The notes under the pieces: model-generated
What the model was told of the DNA's origin: nothing
Seen by the model: the letters and a program-made list of their open reading frames with translations, nothing else
Database searches by the model: none
Assembly: GCF_000769075.1 (NCBI RefSeq)
Contig: NZ_JRFC01000008.1
Location: 1 to 58,885, forward strand
Source: Porphyromonas sp. COT-290 OH3588
GTDB lineage: Bacteria > Bacteroidota > Bacteroidia > Bacteroidales > Porphyromonadaceae
DNA length: 58,885 bases
Direction: 5' to 3'
Position numbers and translations under genes: made by a program
In this document: piece by piece, positions 18,288 to 27,727 of the stretch
Layout of the letters: each line of letters opens with the position of its first letter
Position numbering within the stretch: the first letter of the stretch is position 1

Positions 18288-19046
18288 ATGAAGCAAGAAC
18301 TAACAAATCCGCAGGAGAAGACTGTCGAAGAGAAGTTGATCGACCTGCGCAATCTGCAGAATGCCTATTCGGAGATTGATCGCATCAAGACACTACGTGG
18401 CGAACTACCTCTTGAGGTGCAAGATCTCGAGGACGAGCTAGCAGGTATGCAGACCCGACAAGGTAATCTGGAGGAAGAAATCAAGCGTTATAGCCAACTA
18501 ACAAGCGCTGAGAAATCCAAGATCACGCATGCCGAAGGCCTGATTGAGAAGTATAAGACTCAGCTAGAGAGTGTGAAGAACAACCGTGAGTACGACAACC
18601 TCTCCAAGGAAATTGAATTCCAAGGCCTCGAGATTGAGCTATCTCGCAAGCGCATTGCCGAGCACTCAACCGAGATCCAGACACGCAAGGAGCGCATAGC
18701 TAGCCTCAAGACGAGCATTGACGAGCGTGGTATCGACCTGAAGGCTAAGCAAGAAGAGCTAGATCGCATCAAGGCCGAAACCAAGGCTGAGGAGGAAACG
18801 CTACGCAAGCATGCTCTCAAGATCGAGGAAGGAATCGAGGAGCGTCTGCTCAAGGCTTTTCACCGTATACGAGAGGGCGCTCGCAATGGTCTGGCTGTCG
18901 TAAGTGTAGATCGTGACGCTTGTGGCGGTTGCTTCAACAAGATCCCCCCTCAGCGTCAGCTCGATATTAAGCTCCACAAGAAAGTTCTCGTGTGTGAGTA
19001 CTGCGGGCGCATCATGGTAGACCCAGAGCTAGGCCAAGAGGACTAA
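18288..19046 (+). CDS. Coiled-coil zinc-ribbon protein (CT398-like)
   Basis: A 252-residue protein of the C4-type zinc ribbon family (DUF164). Residues about 15-190 are a long charged coiled coil with heptads of Leu/Ile, and the C-terminus has the zinc ribbon CGGCFNKIPP ... CEYCGRIM with two CxxC pairs. Related proteins are thought to bind other proteins or nucleic acid; in Chlamydia the relative CT398 binds sigma-54 and secretion components. It lies 8 bp after the Nif3-like gene and 17 bp before tilS, so the three are probably one operon. Confidence 0.9.
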   Translation: MKQELTNPQEKTVEEKLIDLRNLQNAYSEIDRIKTLRGELPLEVQDLEDELAGMQTRQGNLEEEIKRYSQLTSAEKSKITHAEGLIEKYKTQLESVKNNREYDNLSKEIEFQGLEIELSRKRIAEHSTEIQTRKERIASLKTSIDERGIDLKAKQEELDRIKAETKAEEETLRKHALKIEEGIEERLLKAFHRIREGARNGLAVVSVDRDACGGCFNKIPPQRQLDIKLHKKVLVCEYCGRIMVDPELGQED

Positions 19047-19063
19047 GACGCAATGCCTAAACT

Positions 19064-20419
19064 ATGTTGCCACTAGAAGAAACTGTAGCCCGAACCATCG
19101 CTCGCTACCGACTAGCTAGTCTTGGGCAACCCATATATATAGCCCTAAGTGGAGGTACAGACTCTGTAGCTCTGCTTAGGGCTATGTCTGTTCTAGGCTA
19201 TGAGCTCAGAGCGCTACACTGCAATTTCTCGCTGCGTGGGGAGGAGAGCGATGCCGATGAGCAGTTCGTCCGCTCGCTTTGCCATACGCACGCCATACCG
19301 CTAGAGGTAGAGCGCTACCAGACCGAGGCATACGCACAGAAGCACGGTATCTCCATTGAGATGGCTGCTCGGGAGTTGCGCTATGCGTGGTTTGCGCGCA
19401 TCCTCTCGGCGCATCCAGAGGCTCATGTGGCCGTAGCGCACAATGCCGACGATCAGATCGAGACGATGCTCCTGAACCTCTCGATGGGGACGGGTATTAG
19501 AGGGCTTAGTGGTATGCCGTATAGGCGCACAGATCGGATTGTCCGCCCATTGATGGATTGCTCACGCAGGGATATCGAGGCATATATGCACGCACTTGGC
19601 CAGCCGAGCCGTGAGGATAGCTCCAACAGCGACGAGGTCTATCGTCGCAACTACATCCGTCATAAGCTAATTCCTGCTTTCGAGCAGCTCAACCCTTCTT
19701 TCCGACAGTCCTCTGGGCGTACCATAGAGCATCTGCGTGGAGTAGAGGCGATTTATCTAGATGCCATAGAGCTGCTCAAGCGTGCTGTGATGCCTACTGC
19801 AGGGCAAATCGACATCGCTCGGTTAATGAGTACTCCACACCCACAGACAGTGCTCTATGAGTTGCTCAGACCCTACGGCTTCGGTAGTGAGCAGTGCCAT
19901 GCCATTGCACAGAGTTTGCCCGACTTGCCCTCTGGGCGTCGGTTCCTCTCTGCTAGCCATTGCCTTATTCGCTCTAGAGGAGTGTTGGAGCTGGGCGAGA
20001 TAGAGCAGGAGCGACTAGAGATCACGATGCTTGATATCTTGGAGAGTAGATACATTGACTTGCCTATTGGCCGCCTCTCATGGGAGGTCGGGAGTGTCAA
20101 GATGCTGAACTCCCTGCGCTGTGGCAAGCACGAGGCTATCTTCTCGCTCGACAAACTTGGCGATATGCCACAGCTTAATATCCGCACACGCCGAGAGGGC
20201 GATAGCTTGGCTCCCTACGGCATGCAGGGACGCAAGAAGCTAAGGCGTATCTTCATCGATGGGCATTTCTCGCACGAGGAGCGTCGGCGTGCCCTGCTGC
20301 TCTGCCTCGGCGACCAACCAATCTGGCTGATTGGCCACATTGCAGATCGTACCTATGCCATAGACACACGGCAGGGGCAGTACATCAAATTTCGGCTGTT
20401 GCCTCTAGACCAGATCTAG
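19064..20419 (+). CDS. tilS: tRNA(Ile)-lysidine synthase
   Basis: Converts C34 of tRNA-Ile(CAU) to lysidine so that it reads AUA. The 451-residue enzyme has the N-type PP-loop SGGTDS at residues 29-34, the AHNADDQIETML motif, the mid-region RRNYIRHKLIP, and the C-terminal tRNA-binding domains. It is last in the Nif3-zinc ribbon-tilS unit. Its stop overlaps that of the convergent trmN6 gene inside a single palindromic CTAG (20416-20419), which provides TAG on both strands. No terminator separates the two, so read-through antisense transcription is possible. Confidence 0.95.
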   Translation: MLPLEETVARTIARYRLASLGQPIYIALSGGTDSVALLRAMSVLGYELRALHCNFSLRGEESDADEQFVRSLCHTHAIPLEVERYQTEAYAQKHGISIEMAARELRYAWFARILSAHPEAHVAVAHNADDQIETMLLNLSMGTGIRGLSGMPYRRTDRIVRPLMDCSRRDIEAYMHALGQPSREDSSNSDEVYRRNYIRHKLIPAFEQLNPSFRQSSGRTIEHLRGVEAIYLDAIELLKRAVMPTAGQIDIARLMSTPHPQTVLYELLRPYGFGSEQCHAIAQSLPDLPSGRRFLSASHCLIRSRGVLELGEIEQERLEITMLDILESRYIDLPIGRLSWEVGSVKMLNSLRCGKHEAIFSLDKLGDMPQLNIRTRREGDSLAPYGMQGRKKLRRIFIDGHFSHEERRRALLLCLGDQPIWLIGHIADRTYAIDTRQGQYIKFRLLPLDQI

Positions 20420-21141
20420 TCTAGGAGATAGTCTTTCGTTAGATTTTTAAATTCGAGTGTTTCCTTGGAGGCTTCGTCCCTGAGGGTGAGCGTGTCGTAT
20501 CTGCACCTCTGGTATGAGCCGTGCAGATCTAGCCGACGCCATAGGCTAAGTAATCTGATAGGCTTACCCTTGCTCGCATAGACCCGAACTAGCGTATCGG
20601 GGCGAAGTAGATACTCTGCGCCGTAGAGGCGCAGATCTTGCTCTCTGTCCCAAGGTGTGATGAGGGCAAGTACGCCAGATGGAGCGAGTAGGCCCGACGC
20701 ATGTTGCATCAGACTGCGCAGGTTGAGCCCACTGCTCAACTCGTGGCGTGCCATCTGTCGCTTATGCTCTGAGCTACGAATGCCGTCTTCCTCGAAGTAG
20801 GGCGGATTGCTGACGATGAGGTCGTATGGGCCAGAAGTCCAATCGAGGAAGTCGGCTTGCTCTACTTGTAGGCGTGAGGCGAAGGGCGAAGCTGCGATAT
20901 TGTCCCGAGCATCAAGCACGGCATTGGGCTCTAGATCGAGGGCGATGCCTCTAGCCTTGGGGTAGGCCTGCGCTAGCATTAGAGCGATGATACCTGTCCC
21001 CGTCCCCACATCTAGGAAGCTCTGCGGGTTGAACCCTAGGGAGCCAAGCCAGCTCCCCAAAACAATAGCGTCGGTGCCGACCTTCATTGCGGCACGCTGC
21101 TGTCTGATGCTGAACTGTTTGAGATGGAAATCGCGCGACAT
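20416..21141 (-). CDS. trmN6: tRNA1(Val) (adenine37-N6)-methyltransferase
   Basis: The YfiC/TrmN6 family methylates N6 of A37 in tRNA1-Val. The 241-residue protein has the class I SAM loop DVGTGTG at residues 44-50 and the N6-adenine methyltransferase motif NPPY at residues 112-115. The N-terminal FSIRQQRAAMKVGTDAIVLG is typical of the family. It is last of a three-gene minus-strand unit, 9 bp after the RsmF-like gene, so two RNA methyltransferases are made together. The substrate is inferred from family. Confidence 0.92.
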   Translation of the reverse strand: MSRDFHLKQFSIRQQRAAMKVGTDAIVLGSWLGSLGFNPQSFLDVGTGTGIIALMLAQAYPKARGIALDLEPNAVLDARDNIAASPFASRLQVEQADFLDWTSGPYDLIVSNPPYFEEDGIRSSEHKRQMARHELSSGLNLRSLMQHASGLLAPSGVLALITPWDREQDLRLYGAEYLLRPDTLVRVYASKGKPIRLLSLWRRLDLHGSYQRCRYDTLTLRDEASKETLEFKNLTKDYLLD

Positions 21142-21150
21142 ACCTCCCTA

Positions 21151-22584
21151 CTACCAGTATTCTTCTTGCTCGGCTTGCAGACGCTCTACCTGCTCACGAT
21201 GGCGGATACGCCAGTGCGTCGGGTAAAGATTGTTGGTGCGGTTGCCAAGATGCTTGGCGAAGCCTAATGGGATCCCCCCATAGCAGATGAGCTTAATGCC
21301 GGTGGACAGGCTAGAGGGTAGGGTAATAGCCTCTCGAGAGAGGTAGGGAATGAGCTGATCGTCTGGGAGCTCCACACGCTCGAAGGCATGGCCAGCCAGC
21401 AGGTTGCTTAGGGCCAGAGGTGCTAGCGGGAGCACAGACTTACCTTTGACCTCAGCCGCAGGAATGCCGTAGCTCATAGGAGATACCTTGACCTCTCTGA
21501 GTAGCTCTAGCATCGGAGCGAGCGCCTCGGGGTAGGCGACTATGCGCCCTTGATCTGCCTCCCATAGCAGTTTGGTCTTCGTCGCATCTACCCAGCCCTT
21601 TACCTCTTGTGGCAAGTCTTTGCTGGTTCGCCCCTGCTTGTCTTTGCCTTTTTTACTTTTCGACCTATCGCCTCTGATAGTGCACTCGCCCCCCTTGCGC
21701 AAGACTGCCATAAATAACCCCTCTCCCTTGGCCCGATGTGGTAGCATACGGTAGCATGGATAGTCAGATAGGGTAGAGCGCCACACACCATGGCCTATCT
21801 CGCCTAAATCTATTGGCTCGGCCTCTAGTTCATCAACTAGATAGGCCACTATGTCTTCGTTCTCTTGCCTATTCATCGTGCAGGTGCTGTACACGAGTAG
21901 ACCGCCGTCCTCTAGAGCTGGCCAGATATCTGCCAGTATGGTGCGCTGACGCTCGGCGCACACTTTGGGGCTGGAGGGTTGCCACTGGTTGCGTGCCCCT
22001 AGGTCTTTGCGAAACATGCCCTCTCCCGAGCATGGCGCATCGACGAGTATTAGGTCGAAGGCGCCTTGGAGCTTGCCGAGCCGCTCGGGTAGAGTGGACG
22101 TCGTGATGTGCATCGGGTTGCCCCACTTCTGGAGGTTCTCCACCAAGATATGCGCACGCTGAGGAACGACCTCGTTGGCGACCAAGAGGCTCCCCTCGGG
22201 CAGCAGATCTAGCAGTAGGGTGCTTTTACCCCCCGGGGCTGCACAGAGGTCTAGGGCAACGAGAGGGGCGGAGGAGTCCAAGAGTTGGCCTATCTGATAG
22301 AGTAGCATCGACGAGGCTTCTTGTACATAGTACACTCCGCCGTGGAAGGCAGCGTCGCCCGTGAAGGTTGGTCGCTCTGGTATATAGTAGCCCCACGAGC
22401 ACCAAGGTACCTGCTCGAGGTCGCTGGGGACTATCTTGGCTGGTATGTATTTGTGCCGATTGAGGCGAATAGAGGTTGGGGCAGGCTGCTCGAGGCAGGC
22501 GCATAGAGATTGCGCCTCTTCTGCCCCCAGTAGCTGGCTCATCTGCTGGCAGAAGGCCTCTGGTAGTACGGTCGCGTGGCTCAC
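21151..22584 (-). CDS. RsmF-like rRNA (cytosine-C5)-methyltransferase
   Basis: Methylates C5 of a cytosine in rRNA (16S position 1407 for RsmF of E. coli). The 477-residue protein has the NOL1/NOP2/Sun fold: SAM motif LDLCAAPGGKS near residues 111-121, DAPCSGEG with Cys185 (product-release cysteine) and STCT with Cys235 (catalytic nucleophile). The C-terminal third resembles the RsmF PUA-like extension. The start codon is GTG at 22584, overlapping the TGA stop of the upstream transporter-family gene in a GTGA 4-bp overlap, which implies translational coupling. The exact rRNA position is inferred only from family. Confidence 0.92.
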   Translation of the reverse strand: MSHATVLPEAFCQQMSQLLGAEEAQSLCACLEQPAPTSIRLNRHKYIPAKIVPSDLEQVPWCSWGYYIPERPTFTGDAAFHGGVYYVQEASSMLLYQIGQLLDSSAPLVALDLCAAPGGKSTLLLDLLPEGSLLVANEVVPQRAHILVENLQKWGNPMHITTSTLPERLGKLQGAFDLILVDAPCSGEGMFRKDLGARNQWQPSSPKVCAERQRTILADIWPALEDGGLLVYSTCTMNRQENEDIVAYLVDELEAEPIDLGEIGHGVWRSTLSDYPCYRMLPHRAKGEGLFMAVLRKGGECTIRGDRSKSKKGKDKQGRTSKDLPQEVKGWVDATKTKLLWEADQGRIVAYPEALAPMLELLREVKVSPMSYGIPAAEVKGKSVLPLAPLALSNLLAGHAFERVELPDDQLIPYLSREAITLPSSLSTGIKLICYGGIPLGFAKHLGNRTNNLYPTHWRIRHREQVERLQAEQEEYW

Positions 22585-23744
22585 TTCTTACGTTTTTTGC
22601 GTGGCTTTCGTCGGATGTTGGCTTCCTCTAGGAGCTTCTTATCGACCTCTTCTATGTATTGCTCATCTCTGAGCACATAGCGCATATAGAGCGAGTAGAT
22701 AGACATCGTCATCGGTAGGGCAATGAGCATACCAAAGAAGCCGAGTAGATAGCCCCATACTGCTAGAGAGAGCAAGATGATAGAGGGGCGCATGCCCATG
22801 CTCTCGCCCATGATGCGAGGGATAATCAGCGTGTCTTGTAGCACTTGCACGATCAGTAGTACACCGTATGCCAGCAGTAGGCAGAAGAATACCCCTTGCC
22901 CCGTCTGGGCCGCCATAAGGAGTGCCATTAGACCGAGGGGGATAACTCCCAAGGCTTGCATATAGGGGATTAGGTTGAGTAGCCCAATGAAAATCGCCAT
23001 GGCTGTGGCCATCGGTAGCCCAATGATGTTGAAGCCAATGGCTAGGAGTACCGTCACGCTTAGGGCTATGAGGCCTTGGCCACGGAAGTAGCTATTCATG
23101 TAGAAATCTACCTCCTTGAGGGCTGCTTTGGCTGGAGATTGGAGGCTATGTGGTATGAGCGAGATGAGGCCATGAGCTAGATCCTCGAAGTCGATCATGA
23201 TGAAGATGAAGTAGAGTAGCCCCATGAAGAATACTAAGCCCCATGAGAAAACGGATAGCGTGCCGTTGACAATGCCATTAATCTGTCCCCAAATCGTTTT
23301 GCTAGTCTCGACGATGCTCTCGGGGCTTAGGTGTGAGCTGAGCTCTTGGAAGTTGAGAGATTCCTTGAGTGTAGACATCAGCCAGTCGGGGATGAGCATA
23401 TCTAGGATACTCTGCCCTTGGCTGTATGCCGATAGGGCCTCCAAAGTTTTGCTTACCTCGCTCTCTAGAGCCGGTATGAGGTAGATGACAGCCAGCGTGA
23501 TTACCAGAGCTATAAGGGCAAAAACGAGTAGAACTGCCAGCCCTCTGATGCGAATACGTAGCTTGTACTGGAAGAAGCGTACGAGTGGCATCATCACATA
23601 GGCGAATATCCCTGCTAGCAAGAACGGGAGTAGCACCTCCCAAATGGCGGAGATAGCCCATATAAAGATGATGCCTACTAGCGTGGTGAAAATGATACGT
23701 ACCGTTCGGTCTAGGTCGAATGGCTTTCGTAAAAAATGATCCAT
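22581..23744 (-). CDS. AI-2E transporter (PerM) family membrane protein
   Basis: A 387-residue inner membrane protein with about eight hydrophobic segments in the usual PerM/TqsA arrangement: a pair near residues 17-65, one at 65-90, and a cluster at 160-345 including LLNLIPYMQALGVIPLG. The family includes the autoinducer-2 exporter TqsA and Na+/H+ antiporter-like proteins; members of unknown cargo are the rule in Bacteroidota. The C-terminus is strongly basic (RRKPRKKRKK). It leads the rsmF-trmN6 unit and is divergent from the DUF2027 gene, with repeat copy B between them. Confidence 0.9.
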   Translation of the reverse strand: MDHFLRKPFDLDRTVRIIFTTLVGIIFIWAISAIWEVLLPFLLAGIFAYVMMPLVRFFQYKLRIRIRGLAVLLVFALIALVITLAVIYLIPALESEVSKTLEALSAYSQGQSILDMLIPDWLMSTLKESLNFQELSSHLSPESIVETSKTIWGQINGIVNGTLSVFSWGLVFFMGLLYFIFIMIDFEDLAHGLISLIPHSLQSPAKAALKEVDFYMNSYFRGQGLIALSVTVLLAIGFNIIGLPMATAMAIFIGLLNLIPYMQALGVIPLGLMALLMAAQTGQGVFFCLLLAYGVLLIVQVLQDTLIIPRIMGESMGMRPSIILLSLAVWGYLLGFFGMLIALPMTMSIYSLYMRYVLRDEQYIEEVDKKLLEEANIRRKPRKKRKK

Positions 23745-23828
23745 ATTTGAGTACTAAAATGCTTAAAAGTTGCCCTCCAAAGTTCGTCATTTGCTAGCAA
23801 CTAGCCAAAGTTCGTCGTGCAACTGCAG

Positions 23829-24170
23829 AATTTATATTTTAGACCAATTTTCAGAATGTTGGTGGGGAAACCTCTGTTTGCGCCGAGCGAAAATACATAG
23901 GCCTCGCATTTGCCCTCTAGGAGGCTCTACACGGCACTCTGCTTCGTTAGGGCACCTGCCCTCCAGCAGGTTGAAAATGCCCCCTTAAAAGCGGTTTTTG
24001 TAATTGTTTGATAATCATTGGTATATTCGGTTTTATTGGTCTGTTTTATGTGATCTAGCCGTACTTCTAGGCATTTCCTCCCATCAATCTTATCGGATTG
24101 GTGGACATATCTTGGCCAATGAGCCCACCGATTGGTTAGAGTCTTCCCATCAATTTTCTTAGGTTGCTTC
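23829..24170 (+). repeat. Dispersed intergenic repeat, copy B
   Basis: Copy B, between the divergent AI-2E family and DUF2027 genes. Block 1 (CCTCGCATTTGCCCTCTAGG) is at 23902-23928, block 2 at 24075-24111, and CTCCCATCAAT/CTTCCCATCAAT at 24079 and 24143, about 65 bp apart. Upstream of block 1, ATTTATATTTTAG followed by TTCAGAATGTTG (23830-23861) is also present in copy D, so the element extends about 75 bp beyond block 1. The middle shares TTTGTAATT, TTGATA and TCATT with copy A. Confidence 0.78.
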
Positions 24171-24513
24171 GCTGCTCTCGGCAAATTTCAGCCCCGTTCG
24201 CCAAAATACTCAATAAATCCTTTGCATTTTTTAACCAAAGAGGAGGAGAAATGGCCGAGGGGTCTTTCTTTTATACTAGTGCTGCATAATGTGCTCTACT
24301 GCTGGATAGAACTGGGTCAGTTGGCTAGCTTGTAGTATTGATGCTGCCCTGCTGCTATCATCGCTAGTAGGCACAAGGTGTATATGGGGCTAGATGGATC
24401 CGCCACGATGCATAGGGAACCTGATGAACCAGTGGCAGAGCCGTCGTGTGGGTGTAGATGCGCCGCCGAAAAGTTGTAACTTTGGCTATCAACAAAATAA
24501 ACAATACAAGATT
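24171..24513. other. Leader region upstream of the DUF2027 gene
   Basis: No gene is supported. TAACTTTG at 24477-24484 fits the -7 consensus and lies 30 nt before the chosen start at 24514. An upstream in-frame ATG at 24394 lies before this box and is unlikely to be used. Confidence 0.5.
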
Positions 24514-25638
24514 ATGTCAGCAAAAAAAATAGAAGTTGGTGCTCAGGTTCGCTTCCTCAATGCCGTGGGTGGTGGACGTGTCGCCCGAGTAGTTGGCGAT
24601 ACCGCTTGGGTAGAGGATCCCGACGGGTTTGAGATCCCTACACTCCTACGCGAGTGCGTCGTCGTGGAGCAGGGAGATACATTCATGCCAGCCTATAAAC
24701 CACCTACCTTCGAGAAGAAGCCCGTAGAGGTGGAGGGCAGACCTCAGGCTAGAAGCGTCGCCGCTGCTCAGCCCAAAGCTCCCGAGCCCGAGCGTCCTAT
24801 CAAGGCAGCGCACACCTTCCTCCCTGCCACGGGCGAGGTGAGTGCCCATCTAGCCTATCTGCCCATCGATGAGAAGCGTCTAGGGCAGACCAACTACGAG
24901 GCCTACCTCATCAACGACTGCAACTATAGTCTATATTATGTATATAGTAGCCAGCAGCATCGGGGCTGGAAGCTCAGGGCGCACGGCATTATCGAGCCAA
25001 ATACCAAACTTTTCGTCGAGGAGTTTGCCGCCACAGACATCAACGATCTGGAGCGCATCAACATTCAGCTCGTGGCCATTGCCGAGAACCCCGGGATCTA
25101 CAAGGGGACTTATGGCGTGGAGTTTAGGCTGGACGGGCGCAAGTTCTTTAAGCTCCATACCTTCGAGGAGAATGATTTCTTCGACGAGGGGGCTTGGGTA
25201 GAGCCGCTCGTGTGTGCAGGTGTGGTGCGTGGCGTAGAGGCCAAACCAAATGTCGAGGCACTCGCCGAGGCGATGACGCAGCGTACCAGCAAGAGCGAGC
25301 CTGCACGCAAGCAGTCGGTGTCGCAGCCTGCCCCTAAGCTGGACGAACCTCTTGTCGTAGATCTGCATATCGATGAGCTACTCGACGATACTACTGGCAT
25401 GGGCAATGCCGAAATCCTGCGCTATCAGCTAGACAAATTCAACGAAGTGATGCAGCAGCACCTCAAGCACCCGGGGCGTAAGATCGTCTTCATTCATGGC
25501 AAAGGCGAGGGCGTACTGCGCAATAAGATAGAGGGTGAGCTCAGGTATCGCTACAAGCACTGTCGCTATCAGGACGCTTCGTTTAAGGAGTATAGCTACG
25601 GGGCTACGCAGGTTACCATAGGCAATCAGCCCAAGTAG
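24514..25638 (+). CDS. DUF2027 and Smr domain protein
   Basis: A 374-residue protein typical of Bacteroidota. Residues 1-55 form a small beta domain (KIEVGAQVRFLNAVGGGRV), the middle is the DUF2027 beta-rich part with a Pro/Ala-rich linker, and the C-terminal about 85 residues are an Smr domain with DLHIDEL and HGKGEGVLRNKI. Smr domains are endonuclease-like and bind branched DNA or stalled-ribosome mRNA; function here is not established. The frame stays open to 24394, but MSAKKIEVG at 24514 matches the family start and follows a -7 box at 24477. The CYTH gene begins 10 bp downstream. Confidence 0.9.
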   Translation: MSAKKIEVGAQVRFLNAVGGGRVARVVGDTAWVEDPDGFEIPTLLRECVVVEQGDTFMPAYKPPTFEKKPVEVEGRPQARSVAAAQPKAPEPERPIKAAHTFLPATGEVSAHLAYLPIDEKRLGQTNYEAYLINDCNYSLYYVYSSQQHRGWKLRAHGIIEPNTKLFVEEFAATDINDLERINIQLVAIAENPGIYKGTYGVEFRLDGRKFFKLHTFEENDFFDEGAWVEPLVCAGVVRGVEAKPNVEALAEAMTQRTSKSEPARKQSVSQPAPKLDEPLVVDLHIDELLDDTTGMGNAEILRYQLDKFNEVMQQHLKHPGRKIVFIHGKGEGVLRNKIEGELRYRYKHCRYQDASFKEYSYGATQVTIGNQPK

Positions 25639-25648
25639 ACTATATACC

Positions 25649-26104
25649 ATGGAGATTGAGCACAAATACCTCGTCGTGGACGAGAGTTTCAGAGCCCAAG
25701 CTACTAAGGTTTACCACATCGAGCAGGGGTATCTCGCCACGCGCCCCACAGTGCGTGTGCGCATCAGAGACGAGGAAGCCTTCTTGACTATTAAGGGAGC
25801 GTCGGATCCGTCTGGGCTGATGCGAGACGAATGGGAGTATGAGATCCCCGTGGCCGAGGCACGCGAGCTGATGAAGCTATGCTCTGGGCGAACCCTCGTC
25901 AAGGATCGCTACCTCGTACCCTACGCAGGGCATACGTGGGAGGTAGATGTATTTCTCGGTCGCCACGAGGGGCTGACTCTAGCGGAGCTGGAGGTGGAGC
26001 GCGCCGATGAGACCTACGAGCTCCCGCCTTGGGTTGGGCAGGAGGTAACGGGCGATCGTCGCTATTACAACGCCACTGTGGCGCTTAGCCAGTCTAATCT
26101 CTGA
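25649..26104 (+). CDS. CYTH domain protein
   Basis: A 151-residue protein with the CYTH (CyaB/thiamine triphosphatase) fold. The signature ExExK is at residues 2-6 (EIEHK), followed by alternating charged strands such as VRVRIRDEEAFLTIKG and EWEYEIP. These enzymes form a tunnel that binds metal and triphosphate and hydrolyse inorganic tripolyphosphate or nucleoside triphosphates. Which substrate is used here is unknown. It lies 10 bp after the DUF2027/Smr gene and is surely cotranscribed with it. Confidence 0.9.
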   Translation: MEIEHKYLVVDESFRAQATKVYHIEQGYLATRPTVRVRIRDEEAFLTIKGASDPSGLMRDEWEYEIPVAEARELMKLCSGRTLVKDRYLVPYAGHTWEVDVFLGRHEGLTLAELEVERADETYELPPWVGQEVTGDRRYYNATVALSQSNL

Positions 26105-26198
26105 CGAGCGTAGAGGAGCGAACAAAATAAGGCAGGGGGCGCATGCGCTTGGGCCTCGCCTCGCTATAGGTGGGTATACGATATAGTTCCGAATTCTT

Positions 26199-26206
26199 TA
26201 GCTTTG
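26199..26206 (+). promoter_or_regulatory. Probable -7 box of the alpha/beta hydrolase gene
   Basis: TAGCTTTG matches TAnnTTTG, 49 nt before the start. No -33 TTTG is seen at the right distance. Confidence 0.5.
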
Positions 26207-26254
26207 TGACATTAGACTAGATAGGACTGGCATACTCCTATAATAACGATAATA

Positions 26255-27628
26255 ATGAAGAAGTACATATTTGCCTTGGCTCTCATTGGGCTGTTTGGCC
26301 TTGCCGCCGTAGCTCAGAGTCCTATGATAGGCTCATGGCGAGGCGCCCTACAGACGCCTATGGGCAAGCTACAGCTTGTGCTACACCTCAAACACAATCA
26401 GGACAGATGGACTGCTACTCTCGATAGTCCTACCCAAGGGGCATACGGTATCCCAGTTGATGCTCTCAGTGTTCGTGGAGATAGCCTCTCTCTTGGTGTC
26501 AGCCCTTTGGGGTTGAAGTACGAGGCTGTACGCTCGGGAGATGAGCTTCTCGGGCAGTTCGCCCAAGGTGGATTCTCTACCCAGCTACAGTTCGCTCGAG
26601 AGGTCAAAGCACCAGCTCCCGTCGTAGCCAGTCTGCCCTATATCGAGCGAGAGCTGACCATTGGAGGCCACCCTCAGGGGATTAGTCTTGTTGGCACGCT
26701 TACCTTACCTAAGCAGAGAGTGGGTAGGCTCCCCATTGTGGTCTTGATTACGGGTAGTGGCCCACAGAATAGAGATGAGGAGCTCTTCGGGCATAAGCCC
26801 TTTGCCGTGCTTGCCGATGCTCTAGCACGAGCAGGCTATGCTGTCTTTCGCTACGACGATCGTGGGGTAGGCAAGAGCACGGGTAAGTATGTAGAGGCAC
26901 TGCTCGACGACCTAATCCTAGATGCTGAGAGCGTCTACAAAGGGATTGCCGAGGTTGAGGAGGTAGACCCTGGGCGTATCGTCCTACTTGGCCATAGCGA
27001 GGGTGGCTATCTAGCAGCTTCGGTGGCTAGCCGAAACCCCATGGTTTCCGGCGTCGTTAGCCTTGCCGCTCCCACAGAACCATTTGGGGAACTTCTGCTC
27101 AAACAGATGGATCGAGCCTCGGAGCTCATGGGGCTAACCGCAGAGCAGCAAGCGCAGAATAGAGCGGTCAATGAGCAGGTCTACGCCCTAGCCGCGGACG
27201 ATAAGCTCTCCATGCAGGATTTGTCTGTGCGTGTCGAAGAGCTTGTGCGTCAGCAGGCAGGCAGATCGGGCTTGCTCCAGCCTAGCCAAATTGATGCGTT
27301 TGTCAAGCAGACCGTGGGGCAGGTAGCCACGCCTTGGTTCCGTCAGTTCGTCAAGACCGATCCTGCTGCCACATGGCAGGCGGTTCGATGCCCGATCATC
27401 GGGATATATGGCTCTCTAGATATGCAGGTCTTCCCTAGTAATGCCAGTAGGCTAGAGGAGCTTGTCCCCAGTGCTCGGGTGCGCGTGTTTGAGGGGTTGA
27501 ATCATTTGATGCAGAGAGCTAAGACTGGGTCGCCTATGGAGTACGGACAAATCAAAACAACCATAGAGCCAGAGGTCATAGCTTGGCTCATCGATCGGCT
27601 GCAAGAGATCTCTCCGATACAGATGTAG
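26255..27628 (+). CDS. Exported alpha/beta hydrolase
   Basis: A 457-residue protein with signal peptide (about residues 1-20, cut near AVAQS). Residues 21-120 form a beta-rich N-terminal domain, followed by an alpha/beta hydrolase domain. The catalytic triad can be read as Ser248 in the nucleophile elbow GHSEGG, Asp389 in GSLDM and His417 in LNHLM. The segments ITGSGPQNRDE and YDDRGVGKS are typical of the S9-like esterase/peptidase branch common in Bacteroidota. Substrate unknown: ester or peptide. It has its own -7 box and appears to be a single-gene unit. Confidence 0.88.
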   Translation: MKKYIFALALIGLFGLAAVAQSPMIGSWRGALQTPMGKLQLVLHLKHNQDRWTATLDSPTQGAYGIPVDALSVRGDSLSLGVSPLGLKYEAVRSGDELLGQFAQGGFSTQLQFAREVKAPAPVVASLPYIERELTIGGHPQGISLVGTLTLPKQRVGRLPIVVLITGSGPQNRDEELFGHKPFAVLADALARAGYAVFRYDDRGVGKSTGKYVEALLDDLILDAESVYKGIAEVEEVDPGRIVLLGHSEGGYLAASVASRNPMVSGVVSLAAPTEPFGELLLKQMDRASELMGLTAEQQAQNRAVNEQVYALAADDKLSMQDLSVRVEELVRQQAGRSGLLQPSQIDAFVKQTVGQVATPWFRQFVKTDPAATWQAVRCPIIGIYGSLDMQVFPSNASRLEELVPSARVRVFEGLNHLMQRAKTGSPMEYGQIKTTIEPEVIAWLIDRLQEISPIQM

Positions 27629-27727
27629 TGGGCGAGAGAGCTCCAAACCTCTGGTATTAGGCTCAGGCTCGTCAGGCTTAGGTATGCCAAGGGGTACTAT
27701 TCCTCCCCTTATTTGGCCTAAAAGGCT

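Noticed and set aside
23302-23790. Minus-strand open frame of 162 codons overlapping the AI-2E family gene
   Set aside because: Out-of-frame shadow of a clear membrane protein gene, without hydrophobic segments of its own.
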